A stretch of DNA of 64,000 bases from Catonia carolina (GCA_035578175.1 JAQMRL010000016.1:3163501-3227500), one strand, 5' to 3'; positions 21,651 through 34,660 are shown, counted from the stretch's first letter. Program-made: numbers and translations. The notes: generated from the letters alone by a model not told the origin.

Positions 21651-22820
21651 TTTTACTTATTTCCCGTGATTGCTGTAATTGTTCGTTCTATATAATTTAA
21701 TTGTTTTGTAGTATCAATTTTATAATTTTAACCGATGCAAAAAAAAGTTTTAAAAACGTATCAACACCGAATTGTTGCCCTATTTAACGGAAGTTTTTTC
21801 ATTTACAAAATGGACTCTTCGTTTATGGTGGGAAAAAAGTTATCGTGTCGTTGTTAATAAACCTGAAGAAAATAATTAGTACTAATAAACAGTATTAAGT
21901 TATTATAGAAAATTGGATGGTGGATTCAAGAATCTGCAGTCGACAAACAAACTGATTGGTAAATTTTGTTTTTGTTTTATTCACTAGACGACGTGTTTTG
22001 AAATCTTTTCGGGTTATGTGTGAGATGGGAAACTTAGTATGAACATCGTTAAATGAAAAGTTTATTAGAGAATGTGTATTCGCTTATACTAATAAAGAGT
22101 ACTGGGCACTGCAGATTTAATTAGAGACGGTTTATTGTTCAGTTGTGAAAATTATTCGGTCAGTGTTTACAAGATCTAAACTAGTTTCATGTTTCCTTGG
22201 GTCATGTCCGTGCAACGTGGTCCAGAAATGCTGAATCTAGTTAGTTACTTGATTATTTTAAATATTGGTGATCGTTTAATGAACGATTCTGCATATTATA
22301 TTGACTTTTGCTTTAACCGACTTTTTTCGACAAGGTCAGACGGTTTTTACAACTTTGTAGCGTAAAGGAAACATGATAGTACACGAGGTTCTATTAATCT
22401 TAATTAATATTTAATCGTTACAGGCAAAACCAACTTATTTATTTGTACCGAAGATTAAGTTGTTAGGTGTAAACGTAACGTCAAACTTCGGAATCGAAAT
22501 GTTTCTAAAATCAGTTTTATTAACAAAGTTCGGAGGTATAAAACTACCCATTGTTTAACAAGCAAATTCTTGCCTTCCCAAATAATATTTTGAAAGATGC
22601 CCGTGACTTGGACTTAAGTCCAAGCGGTTAAACGGTTCATGTAAAGAAATCAATTAGGCATTTTCTGTAGCATTGTCTTGTGCTGTTGCTGATTACAGGT
22701 GAAAATGATTGGCTAGAAGTAACCATTGATATGAAAATATGTCCACATTGGTACATGCATGCATGGTGAATGTACATTGTATTTCAGTTGGACCTAATGT
22801 TATTCTTTTCTTGTGCGCAG

Positions 22821-22964
22821 GCAGCCTTGAAGTACACCACTACATAAATTACTTGATATACCATCCTGTGCTGGGACTGAATCTTAAATATCATTGGAAA
22901 AGGAAGTCTCATTGACAATTCAGTATCCAAGAAAACTAGCCAATTAAGTGAATTTTCATTAAAG
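22821..22964 (+). other. Exon-like block, copy 3
   Basis: 144 nt between ttgtgcgcag and aaag|gtaagt, in the 'a' half of unit II. Confidence 0.45.
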
Positions 22965-23164
22965 GTAAGTTAGTTTTATTTCATTAAAATTTAAATTTTG
23001 TGAAATTTATTGTAATTATTTCTGTTTTGATGTTCGAATGAGGAAAATTTAAAAAGTAATTTATGCATACAGAATTAATAGTATTTGTGACTGTACATGG
23101 GAAAAGGGACCCAAGTCAAAAGTAAGGTTATGAGTGATTCTTGCAGGCAATTTAATGCTGAAAC

Positions 23165-23690
23165 AGTTATATTTAAGATTGTGGCTTTAATATGCATTTT
23201 AGAGCAAAATTGCATGTAAAACTAGTAGTAGAGAATTTAAAAACCTACAACTTTTATTTCAAACATTTTTTGTATAACGCTTAGTTTTGCTTGCAGTAAT
23301 TAGCGATTTTCTGTTTTTTTTCACCAAAATATGTGAAAAAATTTATTTTTTTAAGATTGCAGCCTTAGCATGCGTTTTATGACAAAAGTGTATATAATCT
23401 ACTTTATAAGAAATTTAAAGCTCTACAACATTTATTTTGAGCATTTTTCTCTACAAAGCCTAGTTTAGCGTGATGAAAGAGTGATTTTCTGAATTTTTAA
23501 GCCAAACTAAGGTTGATTTACACTTTGCGTCTTTCACTAATGTATATAATTAGGTTATGTTTTTTGGGGTTAGATTTTTGTTTATTTCTAATGTGTTATT
23601 ACTAATGTTAGGATATATTGTAATTTATTCCATTGGCAAGAGAAAGTTGTGTGAGTGTTTTACCCCAGATTTTATTCACTGTTATATATA
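23165..23690 (+). repeat. Family-H repeat, 5'-truncated
   Basis: Same truncation point as the copies at 1,327 and 53,765. Ends ggcaagagaaagttgtgtga. Confidence 0.78.
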
Positions 23691-24600
23691 AAAAAGTTAC
23701 AGAATTTTTTTTAAAAAAAGGTAAATTAACACTAATGTTCGTGAAATTGCAATGAAAGTGGGTTAATAATTGATGAGTGATGATATTTTTCAATTGGTGT
23801 TTACTCTCTTTGTCTCTGTCAGATGTCATCTCTTTCTGATGTAACATTGTGTGCTGAATCATGTGATGTCTTCAAATAATTGATATCTCAAAAAATTAAC
23901 ATCCTGTAGCAGATTTTTTTCAGGTCATGTCAATTGTAAAAATTCAAAAAAACGGACAAAGAATTGCAAAATTTTATTGTAATTTAACATACAACAAGAT
24001 AAAACGTTACAATATTGTTTTCTATTTTAACATATTGCATCTGTATTTGAATTAATACTTAGTAAACTAATTAAAAAAATCTGGTGTGAAACACGCACAA
24101 CTTTCTCTCGCCCATGCAAATAATTAACAATATAACCTAACATTAGTAATAAAACATTAGAAATAAACAAAATAACTAACTTCAATAAACATAACCTTAT
24201 TTTAATCATGAGTGAAAGATGCTAAATGAAAAACAACTTTAGTTTGCCTTAAAAATACAGAAAATCACTCATTCACGCTGAACTAGGCTCTGTAGAGAAA
24301 AATGCTCTCAATGAAAGTTGAGCCGAGCCCCCAACTGGCGGTTTTGGCTCCTTTCGCCCCCCCACGATAGCTCCAGGTTTGTTTTACTTTTAATTCATCT
24401 GCACTCTACTCTTATAAAACGACGTATCCAAACAAATCAAGTACTAAAATCCTAATCTGTTCTACTTTAATAGTGGATCCGTGCAAACTAGGCTTAATGT
24501 TGTTATAAAAATTATTGGCATGGTTAAGTCCACTTGTAAGATGCTTCAAATCATACTTTAATAAAAACCGAATAATGTGAGATTTTTGAGGATGTAACAT
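23691..24600. repeat. Unit II spacer with partial H copy, shared with unit III
   Basis: Matches 54,245-55,440 (tcatgtgatgtcttcaaata, ttgagccgagcccccaactg). A 200-bp part recurs inverted at 58,935-59,155. A minus-oriented partial H copy occupies about 24,065-24,320. The TA at 24,442-24,443 is the empty target of a MITE present in unit III. No gene seen. Confidence 0.65.
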
Positions 24601-25694
24601 TGGGTGAAGTTATTTGTACTTATTTCCACTGACTGTTGTCAAATATTTTGTTCTATAAAATTTAATTCCGTTCTAGTTCAATTGTTTTCTTAACCAATTC
24701 AAATAAAGTATTTTTAAACATATCACTACATACAGTTGCACTATATAGCGAAAGTTTTCCATTTACAAACTTGACGCCTTTCATTTCATGGTGGGAACAG
24801 AAGTTGATTGTGTGTTAGTAAATAAACTAGGAGAGAACAATTAGTACTATTAAACAGTAATAGGTTATTATAGAAAATTGGATAGTGGATTCAAAGAATC
24901 TGCAGTCGACGAAACTAACTGATTGGTAAATTATGTTTTTGTTTTATTCATTAGATGAAGTGTATTAAAATCTTTTCAGGTTATGTGTGAGAAGCGAAAC
25001 TTATTGTGAACACGGTTAAATGAAAAGTTTAATAGAGAATGTGTATTTATTCTAATCAAGTGTAATCAAGTGGGCACTGGAGATTTAATTAGAGACGTTT
25101 TAGTGATATGTTGTGAAAACGATTCGGTCAGTGTTTAATTTGGCTCTGACGGACATTTTTGTTTAACGAGGTCAGATGGTTTTTACAACTTTACGAGCTT
25201 CATGAAAACATCATTATAGTATCTGAGGTCCTATTAATCGGTGAAAGGGAAACCAACTTATTTATGTGTACCGAAGATTAACCTTGAGGGGTAAATCATA
25301 ACCTCAAACTTTGAAAATGGAAAGGTTCCTAAAATTGTTTTTCAAAAAGTTCAAACACATAAAATAATCACACATTGTTTAACAAGCAACATCTTATCTT
25401 CCCAAGTAATATTTGGGAAGATGCCCGTGACTTAACTTAGCAATTTGTTGAAAATAAATATGGCACTTTGTAACAAAAGAAGCTAGTATATGTCCAAGCA
25501 GTTATATGATTCTTGTAAAGAAATCTATTAGGCATTTTCTGTAGCATTGTCTTGTGCTGTTGCTGATTACAGGTGAAAATGATTGGCTAGAAGTAACCAT
25601 TGATATGAAAATATGTCCACATTCATACATGCGTGTATGGTGAATGTACATTGTATTTCAGTTGGACCTAATGTTATTCTTTTCTTGTGCGCAG

Positions 25695-25842
25695 GCAGCC
25701 TTGAAGTACACCTCAACAAACATAAATTACTTGAGATACCATCCTGTGCTGGGACTGAATCTTAAATATCATTGGAAAAGGAAGTCTCATTGAAAATTCA
25801 GTATCCAACAAACCTAGCCAATTAAGTGAATTTCCATTAAAG
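25695..25842 (+). other. Exon-like block, copy 4
   Basis: 148 nt, with an extra 4 nt (ctcaacaaacataaa) relative to copies 1-3 and 6, between tgtgcgcag and aaag|gtaagt. Confidence 0.45.
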
Positions 25843-26221
25843 GTAAGTTTCTTTTATTTTATTTTATTAAAATTCTGGAAATTCATTATAATTATTTCTG
25901 TTTAGATATTTTTGTAAAGAGTAAAATTTTGATACTAATTAATGTGAACAGAATTAATAGTATATATTATGGGCATTCGATTAAGAAGGTTCATGTTGTA
26001 ACCAGATGATGGATTGTTGCAGTGTTGCCACCTGTTTGAAGCAGAATAGTGTGTGTCTGTTACATTGGTAAGAGTGTGGAATGTCCGTGTCAAACATAAT
26101 AGTAACCTGAGTTTGAAGCTCAATTGTTAGAAGAATATGGCATCGATTGTAACGCACTATATGTCAAATTAATGCTGGTTTAATTGCGTGAAACGGTGAA
26201 AAGTTGAAATTTTTGTCTATA

Positions 26222-27150
26222 CTTTTACTTTCTCTTGACTATATGAATGTATAGGAAGGATAGTATTGTTTTTACGTCAATTTTTCAAAATTGAGTTTTC
26301 ACAGGATCTACATGTTGTCAGACTTCCTGAACCCAAAAAATATGTTTTTAACGATTGGTCTGTAAGTGTGTGTGTGTATACAGAATATCTTAAGAACGGA
26401 ACATCGTACAAACTTGAAACTTGAAACTTAAGTTACATACCACTACCGGACCCGACACGAACATTTTCATCAAAATCGGTCCACCGGAAGTAGTAGTTTA
26501 TTCGTGTAATTTTTCTCTTTTTTGTGATTTTCTCAAAAACCAGTCCTATAATTTTTTTCTAAAAATCGCCTGGTTTACTAAATTTTTTTAATGCTGTACA
26601 AGAAAGGGTAGGCACCATGTTTGCTAAAATTCTTGGTGAGGCTGTTTTTGCGTAAAAAATTGTTTTTTTAGGATTACGATTTTGTTATGCATGTTATCGC
26701 CACAATAAAAGTTGTAAAAATTTCAAGTCCTACAACTTTTAATAGAAACATTTTTTTGTAAAACGCTTAGTTTAGCGGTAATTAGCGATTTTCTGTTTTT
26801 TCTCACAAAAGTGTGTGAAAAATCAATTTATTTTATGATTTCGGCCTTCGTATGCATTTTACGACAAAAGTGTATTTATAGGAAAATATAAGATCTACAA
26901 CTTTTAATTAAAACATTTTTCTCTACAGAACCTACTTTAGCGTGAAAGAGTAATTTTCCGTATTTTTAACCCAAACTAAGGTTGATTTACACTTTGCGTC
27001 TTTCACTCATGGATAAAATAAGGTTGTTGTTTGAGGTTAGTTTTTTGATTATTTCTAGAGTTTTATTACTAATGTTAGGTTTATTGTTAATTATTTGCAT
27101 TGGCAAGAGAAAATTGTGTGAGTGTTTCACACCAGATTTTTTTTTACAAG
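26222..27150 (+). repeat. Family-H repeat, near full length
   Basis: Runs from ttactttctcttgactatat to ggcaagagaaaattgtgtga and the terminal gtgtttcacaccag. Contains a (tg)n tract at about 26,366. Inserted at a different point and in the opposite orientation from the H copy at the matching place in unit I. Confidence 0.85.
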
Positions 27151-27365
27151 TGATATTAACATAAGAACAAAAAAATAACCGTTTTTGGAGACTTTTACGG
27201 ATGTGCAAACTTATTGGCGTATAAATCTGTACATAATCATCCAATTTTAGTGAAAGTTCATCAGAGTGTAGATTAGAGTATTTCTATTGTGCACATTGAA
27301 TCTCAGGACCAGAGCTTTTTTATTTTATTTCTTTTTGCACTTTTAGCGACCCATTCCTCTCGTGC

Positions 27366-27647
27366 CAACTGGTAACTTTCTGAATTCACGACAGAGACTG
27401 TTGGATTCGCAGTGGATTGAATAATATAAATCAATTATTCATTTAATTCAGTGACAGCTGAGTCGTTTGGAATTCATTTTTTAAATTGTAGATTTGTGGC
27501 GGGTTGGTTAATCTTGTCACACGTTGCCAATTTGTGCCTGACGCCTAGCCTAGCTTACCTAAGACGTATGCATTTTCAACGACCTGTTCACCAACCTTAA
27601 TTCACCACTTAATTTTTAACATTTTCTGTCAACTTAACGTGAATAAA
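27366..27647. other. Spacer, nothing recognised
   Basis: About 280 bp of non-repeat sequence (cgacagagactgttggattc). No ORF or RNA gene seen. Confidence 0.5.
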
Positions 27648-28680
27648 AAAAAAATTAATGTGAAACACTCACAACTTTTTCTTGCTAATGCAAATAATAA
27701 ACAATATAACCTAACATTAGTTATTAAACATTAGAAATAAAAAACTAACCCCAATAAACATAACCTAATTGTAATCATGAGTGAAGGACGCAAAATGAAA
27801 ATCAACTTCTGTTTGGCTTGAAAACACAGAAACTCTCTTTCACGCTAAACAAGGCTCTGTACAAAAAAGTGCTATCAATTAAAGTTGTAGATCTTCAAAT
27901 TTCCTATGAATTTGAATATATACTCTTTTGTTTTAAAATGCATACGAATGCCAAAATCTTTAAAAAAATCTATTTTTACATGTTTTCATGAAAAAAAAAC
28001 AGAAAATTGCTATTTACCGCTAAAGTAAGCATTGTACAAAAAAAATGTGTGAATTAAAAGTTGTAGCATTTTAAATTTTCTATGAATTTTATCAAATGCA
28101 GTTTTGCGCTAAAATGCATATTACAGCCACAATCTTAAAAAATCAGTAGTCAGCCATTTACACAGATACTCACTGGGGGGTTTGGAACGCCACGTACCAA
28201 GAACGCGTACAAGAGTGTGTGTTAAGGGGAGAGACACATCAGATATTTGGGTCGAGACACTTGGCGTGTGGGTTTAGCGTGTGACAAGCCCACTAATTTG
28301 AGGTCTAGAACGTGTCGTTCTTATTTTATCCAGTTGTGAAATTGCATCCAAACCGTTCGTTAACTTTTGTTATATTCTTTTTCCTAAATTTTTTTTTATT
28401 TTTTTTTATTTTTAGTATTCTTTAGTTTTTTGTTGTTTTGTATTGAAAATGTTCGTGTCGGGTCCAGTAGTAGTGTGTAAGTTAAGTTATAAGTTTGTAC
28501 GATGTTCCGTTCTTGAGATTTTCTGTTTACATACAGACATTCAGACCAATTGCTAAAAACATGTTTTTTTGGATTCAGGGGGTCTGGAAACTTGAAGATC
28601 CGGTGGAAACTCTATTTCCAAAAATCGACATGAAAACAATACTTCCCTTCCTATATATTCGTATAGGCAAGAGAAAGTAA
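27648..28680 (-). repeat. Family-H repeat, minus orientation, split by a 300-bp insert
   Basis: H sequence occupies 27,648-28,145 and 28,447-28,680. The intervening 300 bp (cagatactcactggggggtt to ttagttttttgttgttttgt) is foreign to H and unique in the window; its nature is unknown. Confidence 0.78.
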
Positions 28681-29081
28681 AAAAAGATAATGTTACTTAT
28701 TTTAGGCCTAAACTAAATTTACATTCTGAGAATGTTTTTTGATTTTCATGTTGAAGTGTGGAGGCACCAATTTTGATTTCCTTCTTAAAAGGATATTCCC
28801 CAGTGGGTTTTTACTTTTTTCATGTTTTGTGCCAGAACTTTGGTTTTTCTTTTATATATTCAGCAGAAAAGGGGTGTTAACTTCACCTTGATGAAGGTAA
28901 GGCCCATTTTCCCTATTTGACATACTGTCTACTTTTGGGAATTTAATCAGGTTTGGAATTAAAAATACAATAAAATAGGGTTATATTTATACACAGAAAA
29001 GAATAGGTAATATTTTAAACGAAAAAAGCAAAAAATGGCATTTTTGACCTAATTTTGGTTTCTTTGCTCTCCTGAAATTTT
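28681..29081. other. Spacer, nothing recognised
   Basis: 400 bp AT-rich, no coding signal, no match seen elsewhere in the window. Confidence 0.5.
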
Positions 29082-30529
29082 GACTTTCTCTTGCCTATAT
29101 AAATATATAAAAAGGAAGTATTGTTTTCATGTCGATTTTTCAAAATCGAGTTCTCACCGGATATACACGTTTATAGACCCCCTGAACCCAAAAAACATGT
29201 TTGTTAGCAATTGGTCTGTATGTGTGTGTGTGAACAAAATATCTCAAGAACAGAACCTCGTATGAACTTGAAACTTAAAACTGAAGTTTGCATATTAAAG
29301 CGTAAGACACTACTACCAACACGACACCAACATTTTCATTTAAATCGGTCAACCGAAAGTAGTAGTTTATTAGTGTAATTTTTCACTTTTTTGCTATTAC
29401 TTCAAAAACAGGCCCTACGATTTTTTTAAAAATTGCCTGGTTTACTAAAATTTTTTATGCTTTACAAGATAGGGTAGGCGTCATATCTGCTGAAATTCTT
29501 GGAAAGGCTGTTTGAACGTAAAAAATTGTTTTCTTTAGATTGTGGCTTTAATATGCATTTTAGCACAAAAATGTATATAATAAAAGTTGTAGACAATTTA
29601 AAATTCTACAACTTTTATTTAAAACATTTTTTTTGCACAACGCTTAGTTTAGAGGTAATTAGCGATTTTCTGTTTTTCTCACTAAAAAGTGTGAAAAATC
29701 GATTTTTTTTTAAAGATTTCGGCCTTAGTATGCATTTAGGACAGAAGTGTATATAAACAAATGTATAAGAAATTAAAATATCTGAAATTTTTATTTGAAG
29801 TATTTTTCTCTACAGAGCCTAGTTCAGTGTAAAAAAGTCATCATCATCATCATCAACTATACGGCTTAGGCTTTCCCCAGCCTGTTCCGTTACAATGTCA
29901 ATTGACAAACTTTTATCCAAAACTTTGGAAAAGCCGTTCGTCTTTGGCAAATTTCAATACATAAAAGTATAAGTAATTTACCCTACTCTCTATGCAGCAT
30001 GGTTGTTTGACTTTTATTAACGCACTCACTTTTATATTGTTTATATTATGTACAGTTGCAGGTACTTGCTGGGCTCAAGAGTAAAGCAATACCAAATATA
30101 TAAAAAATACAGATTAAAATCGAAATTTCTTTTATTAATACACAATGCACCCTGGAAAATTCATAACGGACGTACTTTGAAGTACTCTACCGGGAAGTTG
30201 ATGAGTCAAGTACAGTTTATCAAATTTAAAAAATATTCATGGTAAGTCATTTAGCTGTCAATCTTCTCAAAATAGTGTAGAAAATCAAAGACTAAAAATG
30301 GCTAGAATATCATATAATAGTGTTCATCATCAGGACTCAAGAATGTTTTTTTATCGCGATAAACATATAACGCTACTTAGCGTATTGTAATTCTCAAAGA
30401 TGTTTTGTAGGTTTTTCATTTATAACTACTAAAAATTTATTAAACAGTTTATAAATAGTTTTTAGCAGTTATATTAAAAAAACGTTGCAGGTAATTTTCT
30501 TTAAAATATACCGGTATCACCTATACGCT

Positions 30530-30610
30530 TATCATCATCATCATCATCATCAACTATACAGCTTAGGCTTTACCCAGCCTGTTCCGTTGCAATGGTAGTT
30601 GTTTTCTTCT
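30530..30610 (-). repeat. Internal second copy of the RTE 3' end
   Basis: catcatcatcatcatcatca followed by actatacagcttaggcttta repeats the true 3' end at 29,839-29,920 (actatacggcttaggctttc). Either the element carries a duplicated tail or a short RTE-driven element lies at 29,839-30,529. Confidence 0.8.
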
Positions 30611-30766
30611 TTTGTTGCTTTCTTTTGAAATTGTCATTTGTTAAAAGATTGTATATTTTAAAAGTATACTTTGTAATTTAGTAAAAATTCATCATCGAAA
30701 CCTGCGTCTATACATAAATTATTGCTCCTAATTGGAAAGTTCGAGTCCATTCCGATCGATGCGTTC

Positions 30767-33646
30767 CTACAGTTGGTCCTTCCATCGCTTCCTCGGTCTC
30801 CCAATTCTTCTTCTTCCTCTCGCTCTATAGCGCCACAAAAACTTGGGTATCCTACTCTCCTCCATTCTCTCTACATGTTCCCTCCAACTGTTCCTATATT
30901 TCCTGATAATATCGCTAATATTCTCAACATGAAGTTGATTTCTTATTATCTCACTTCTAATCCTATCCCTGAGAGTGCAACCCGCAATACTTCTCAGAAA
31001 GCGCATCTCTGCTGCCTCGATTCTTCTGTATTGACGAGAGGTCAGTGTCCAAGCTTCGGCGCCGTACAACAGAACCGGCCTAGCCATTACCTTATAAAAT
31101 TTAATAATTGTCTCCTTCCTTACTTTCCCTTTTAATGTTCTGCTTATGGTTCCTAATAGACGTTGGAATTTATGTATTTTCCAGTCTACATCTTCACTCT
31201 CCCCATAGGATAATCTACATCCTAGGTACTGGAACCCTGACACCTGCTCCAATATCTGATCAGCCAAAACAATTTTGCTTCTAAGAGGTTCCTCTCCAAC
31301 AAAACCCCACACCTTCGTCTTTGTTGCCGATATTTCCAAGTTATATTCCTTATAAATTTTGCTCAGTGAATATACAGCTCGTTGCAAATTATCCTCCGAG
31401 TCTGCAAACACTATCTGATCATCTGCAAACAATAGAGTGTCTAGAGGCATACCATCTACTAAAAACCTCGTTTTTAATTTGTTTCTCCAGTTGCTTACGG
31501 CATCGTCAATATAAATGTTAAATAATACGGGTGATAAGGGACACCCTTGTCTCACTCCTTGTGTTATCTCTCTTTTTCCTGCACCAGTTTTACCTCCCAC
31601 TTTTATCTGTATTTTTGTGTTCTGGTACATACTTTGTATCACTCTGACTAGATGTGTAGGTATACCCCTTTGTATTAAAATATCCCATAGCTTCTTTCTC
31701 TTAACCTGATCAAAAGCCTTCACATAGTCCAGAAAAGCAGCATACGTCGGGACGTTGTACTCTCTATGCTTCTCTACAATTTGGTTCAAGGCGAAAACAC
31801 AGTCTGAGCACGACCTTCCCATCCTGAAGCCGTTTTGTTCTTCACCCAGTATCCCCTCCGCGATAATCTTCAGCCGGTTAGTTATAATCTTTGCATAGAC
31901 CTTGTAGCCCGTGTTAAGGAGGCTGATGCCTCTATAGTTTCCGCAGTCTTTCCTATTTCCTTTCTTAAATACTGGTATTACCACAGACTCTCCCTATTGT
32001 TCAGGTATCTGTCCTAGCTTCCAACACCAGTTAAAGAATGACAGCAGCCTCTCTAGGAAACTCCGAGAGGCATACTTGATCAGCTCAACATTAATTCCAT
32101 CTGGCCCCGGAGCCTTCCTATTTCTACTTGCTTTCAATGCTTCCGATATCTCTTCCATAGAAAGGTCGTCCACATTAGTGTCATTGGGCAAGTTGGTTAT
32201 ATTTTCTTCACCAGACGTCCATAATTTCTCGAAAAAGTCCAACCATTCCTCTTCTGGTATAGGATTTATCGATATATTATCCTTGACCTCTCTGTTTAAC
32301 CTGTTTAGAAATTTGTAAGCATGCTCCTGTCTACCATGGACGTCATGCTCAATTTGGCTGACAGTTCTTTCCCATCCTTCTCTTTTGCGTTTCCGTATTT
32401 CTTTTTTAGCGGCCGCCGACCTTCTGTGGTATTCTTCCAGATCCTGTTGCGATCTACTCTGCAGATATCTCAAGTAAGCCTCTTTTTTAGTTCGAACCAA
32501 GCTTGCCAATTCTTCATCCCAAAACGGTATCCCTTTGCGATTACCTCTCTTTTTCCTCTCACCTAGAGACTCCGCTGCAGCTCCTCTCATGCAATCCACT
32601 AATTGCATCCATTCCCTGTTAATATTTAAATCTATCGGGTATTTATTTATATGTTCGTCTAATCGGTTTTTGTATAGGTCTCTAATACTTGGTTGGTCCA
32701 GAAGATTGACCCTATAAGTCACATCTGCAGTTATTTCTTTTTTATTTCTTTTAAATTTACGGGGTAATACTATTTTTGATATCAGCAGAAAATGATCACT
32801 GTACACGTCAAACCCTCTATATACTCTAGTATTCTGAACTAACGGGAATAGTCTACTGTTTACTATAACGTATTCGATGATAGACTTACTTCCTCGAGCC
32901 GCCCACGTATATTGGTGTATTTCTTTATGTGGGAAAAAGGTATTCATTATTTTTAATGAGTTCCTCGAAACAAAGTCTCTTAGAGCCCTTCCATTATTGT
33001 TCAGTGTCCTTTCCCCATATTTACCAATCGTACCATCCATCTCTATGCTTCCAATTCTAGCGTTAAGGTCTCCTGCTATAACTATATAATCCCGCTGATC
33101 CAGTCCCTGCACGAAGTCCTCCAGATCATTATAAAAGTCTTCCGTTTCGTCACCCCTACCCTCTTCTGGCGCATAAACTGCCAATACTGTCATAAAACCT
33201 GCGCTTGTTTTCATTCGTATACTCATGATTCTCTCGCTGAAAAAGTTATAAGACTCAACCCTGTCTTTAAATTTTTTATGCATTACAATTGCTACTCCTG
33301 CCTTCGCTCTCACCTTCACATCTACTCCACTATAGAAAAGCATGTAATCTCCAACTTCCTTTGAGCCTTTTTGTTTCCTCTTAGTTTCACTGATCGCTAT
33401 TATGTCTATCTGTGCGCTCTTCAGCTCTTTCACCAAGATCTCTTCCTTCCGGTATAAACTCCTAACATTCCATGTTGCTATTTTCAGTCTTTCCGATGTC
33501 CAAAAATCTTTTTTAATTTTTCCGTGTCCAGTTTGTTTTCCGTGAATCCGTCCGGCTATTTCTTACCATTGCATTGAAAGTAGAGTATATTCCCCCAAAT
33601 CTGTTACTGGCGGATTGTGAGGTAAGACTAGTGATGGGGCTGCCAT
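30767..33646 (-). pseudogene. RTE endonuclease-reverse transcriptase, two in-frame stops
   Basis: One frame of 960 codons from an ATG at 33,646. The APE-type endonuclease begins with KIATWNVRSLYR and carries ISETKR, VYAPEE, IAGDLNARIG and YSDHFLL. The RT follows with VIPVFKKGNRKDCGNYRGIS, AFLDYVKAFDQV, GVRQGCPLSPVLFNIYID and the catalytic LLFADD. The C-terminal region ends in a basic GRPRKRWK block. Stops are TAA at about 33,563-33,565 (before the endonuclease) and TAG at 31,994-31,996 (just before the first RT motif). There are no frameshifts, so it died recently. It would bind and copy its own RNA at a nicked target. I choose 33,646 because it is the only in-frame ATG upstream of the endonuclease core. 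Confidence 0.9.
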
Positions 33647-34074
33647 CTTTGAGCCTCTAGCCCTGCCCTGGGTTTAATTCGGAGACCCAACTCCTAGACT
33701 CTTCCGCCCTCTTCGCCGTTGGGAATTCTTCCTCTTCCGCCGTCGAGGCCGTTGATCACTTCCTCTGGTTTTTGTCCACCCTGGGTATTTTATTTCCCCA
33801 GTACCCTCCAACTAGGTTGGCGAGCGTACCCCATCGCCAGGGGCGGCTCCCGATAGCTGATCCAGCAACAGCCACGGGCGTAAAAAAGTGATTTTCTCTA
33901 TTTTTAAGCCAAACTGAGGTCAATTTTCATTTTGCATCTCTCACTCATGATAAAAATAAGGTTAGATTTTTCTTTATTTCTAATGTTAGGTTAAATTGAT
34001 CATTATTTGCATTGGGAAGAGAAAGTTGTGTAAGTGTTTCACACCTGAATTTTTTACTTATTTTCTTGCAGAAT

Positions 34075-34660
34075 AAGCAACAGAAAATTTCTAATTGCCA
34101 CAAAACTAAGCATTGTACAAAATACAATAATTAGCATTAAATTGAAAATAAAACTTGTAGGTTTGTAAATGTGCTACAATTTTGATTGTATACACTTTTG
34201 CCCTAAATGCATATTAAGGCCGCAATCTTTAAAACCATTTTTTTCTACGAGAGCACAGCCTGGCCAAGAATTTGAGCAACAAGTGCCTACATTATCACAT
34301 AGATCAGAAAAAATGTAGTAAATGAGGCAGATTTTAAAAAAATTGTAGGAGCTGTTTTTGAGAAAATCTCAAAAAAGTGATAAATGACATGAATATACTA
34401 CTACTTCCGCTTAAGCGATTTTTATGAAAATGTTTGTGTCAGGTCTTCCAGTAGTACCTAACTTACGTTTCAATTTTGTACAATGTTCCGTTCTTGACAT
34501 TTCTTTTTCACACACACTTAGACCAATCGCTAAAAACATGTTTTTTTTTTTGGTTCAAGGGCTCTGAAAACATATATATCCAGTAAAACCTCGTTTTCCA
34601 AAAATCAACATGGAAACCATACCTTCCTTCCAATAAATCATACAGGCAAGATAAAGTGAG
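34075..34660 (-). repeat. Family-H repeat, partial, minus orientation
   Basis: From about 34,096 it matches 4,738-5,312 of copy A, including the shared variants aagcattgtacaaaatacaa and gagcacagcctggccaagaa. Marks the left edge of the clear A/B match. Confidence 0.78.

Larger units (their letters stand above)
21655..26220 (+). repeat. Unit II, 5' part: Xa and Xb modules
   Basis: Two tandem related modules start with tttatttcccgtgattgctg (21,656) and the equivalent near 24,605. Each has a donor-like site after aactgattg (gtaaatt), the conserved gctgttgctgattacaggtg, and an exon-like block. They match 52,170-57,060 over their whole length and 1-2,440 in part. Confidence 0.75.
29839..33880 (-). 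mobile_element. RTE-clade LINE, probably full length
   Basis: Inserted in a family-H repeat with a 10-bp target duplication, gtaaaaaagt (29,829-29,838 and 33,881-33,890). It has a GC-rich 5' region (33,560-33,880), one long reading frame with two in-frame stops, and a (GATGAT)n-type 3' end typical of RTE-like elements. A second copy of the 3' end lies inside at about 30,532. The GC-rich start contrasts strongly with the AT-rich host DNA. Confidence 0.9.
29082..34056 (+). repeat. Family-H repeat split by an RTE LINE
   Basis: H sequence at 29,082-29,838 continues exactly at 33,881-34,056. The break is marked by the repeated gtaaaaaagt. Confidence 0.88.
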
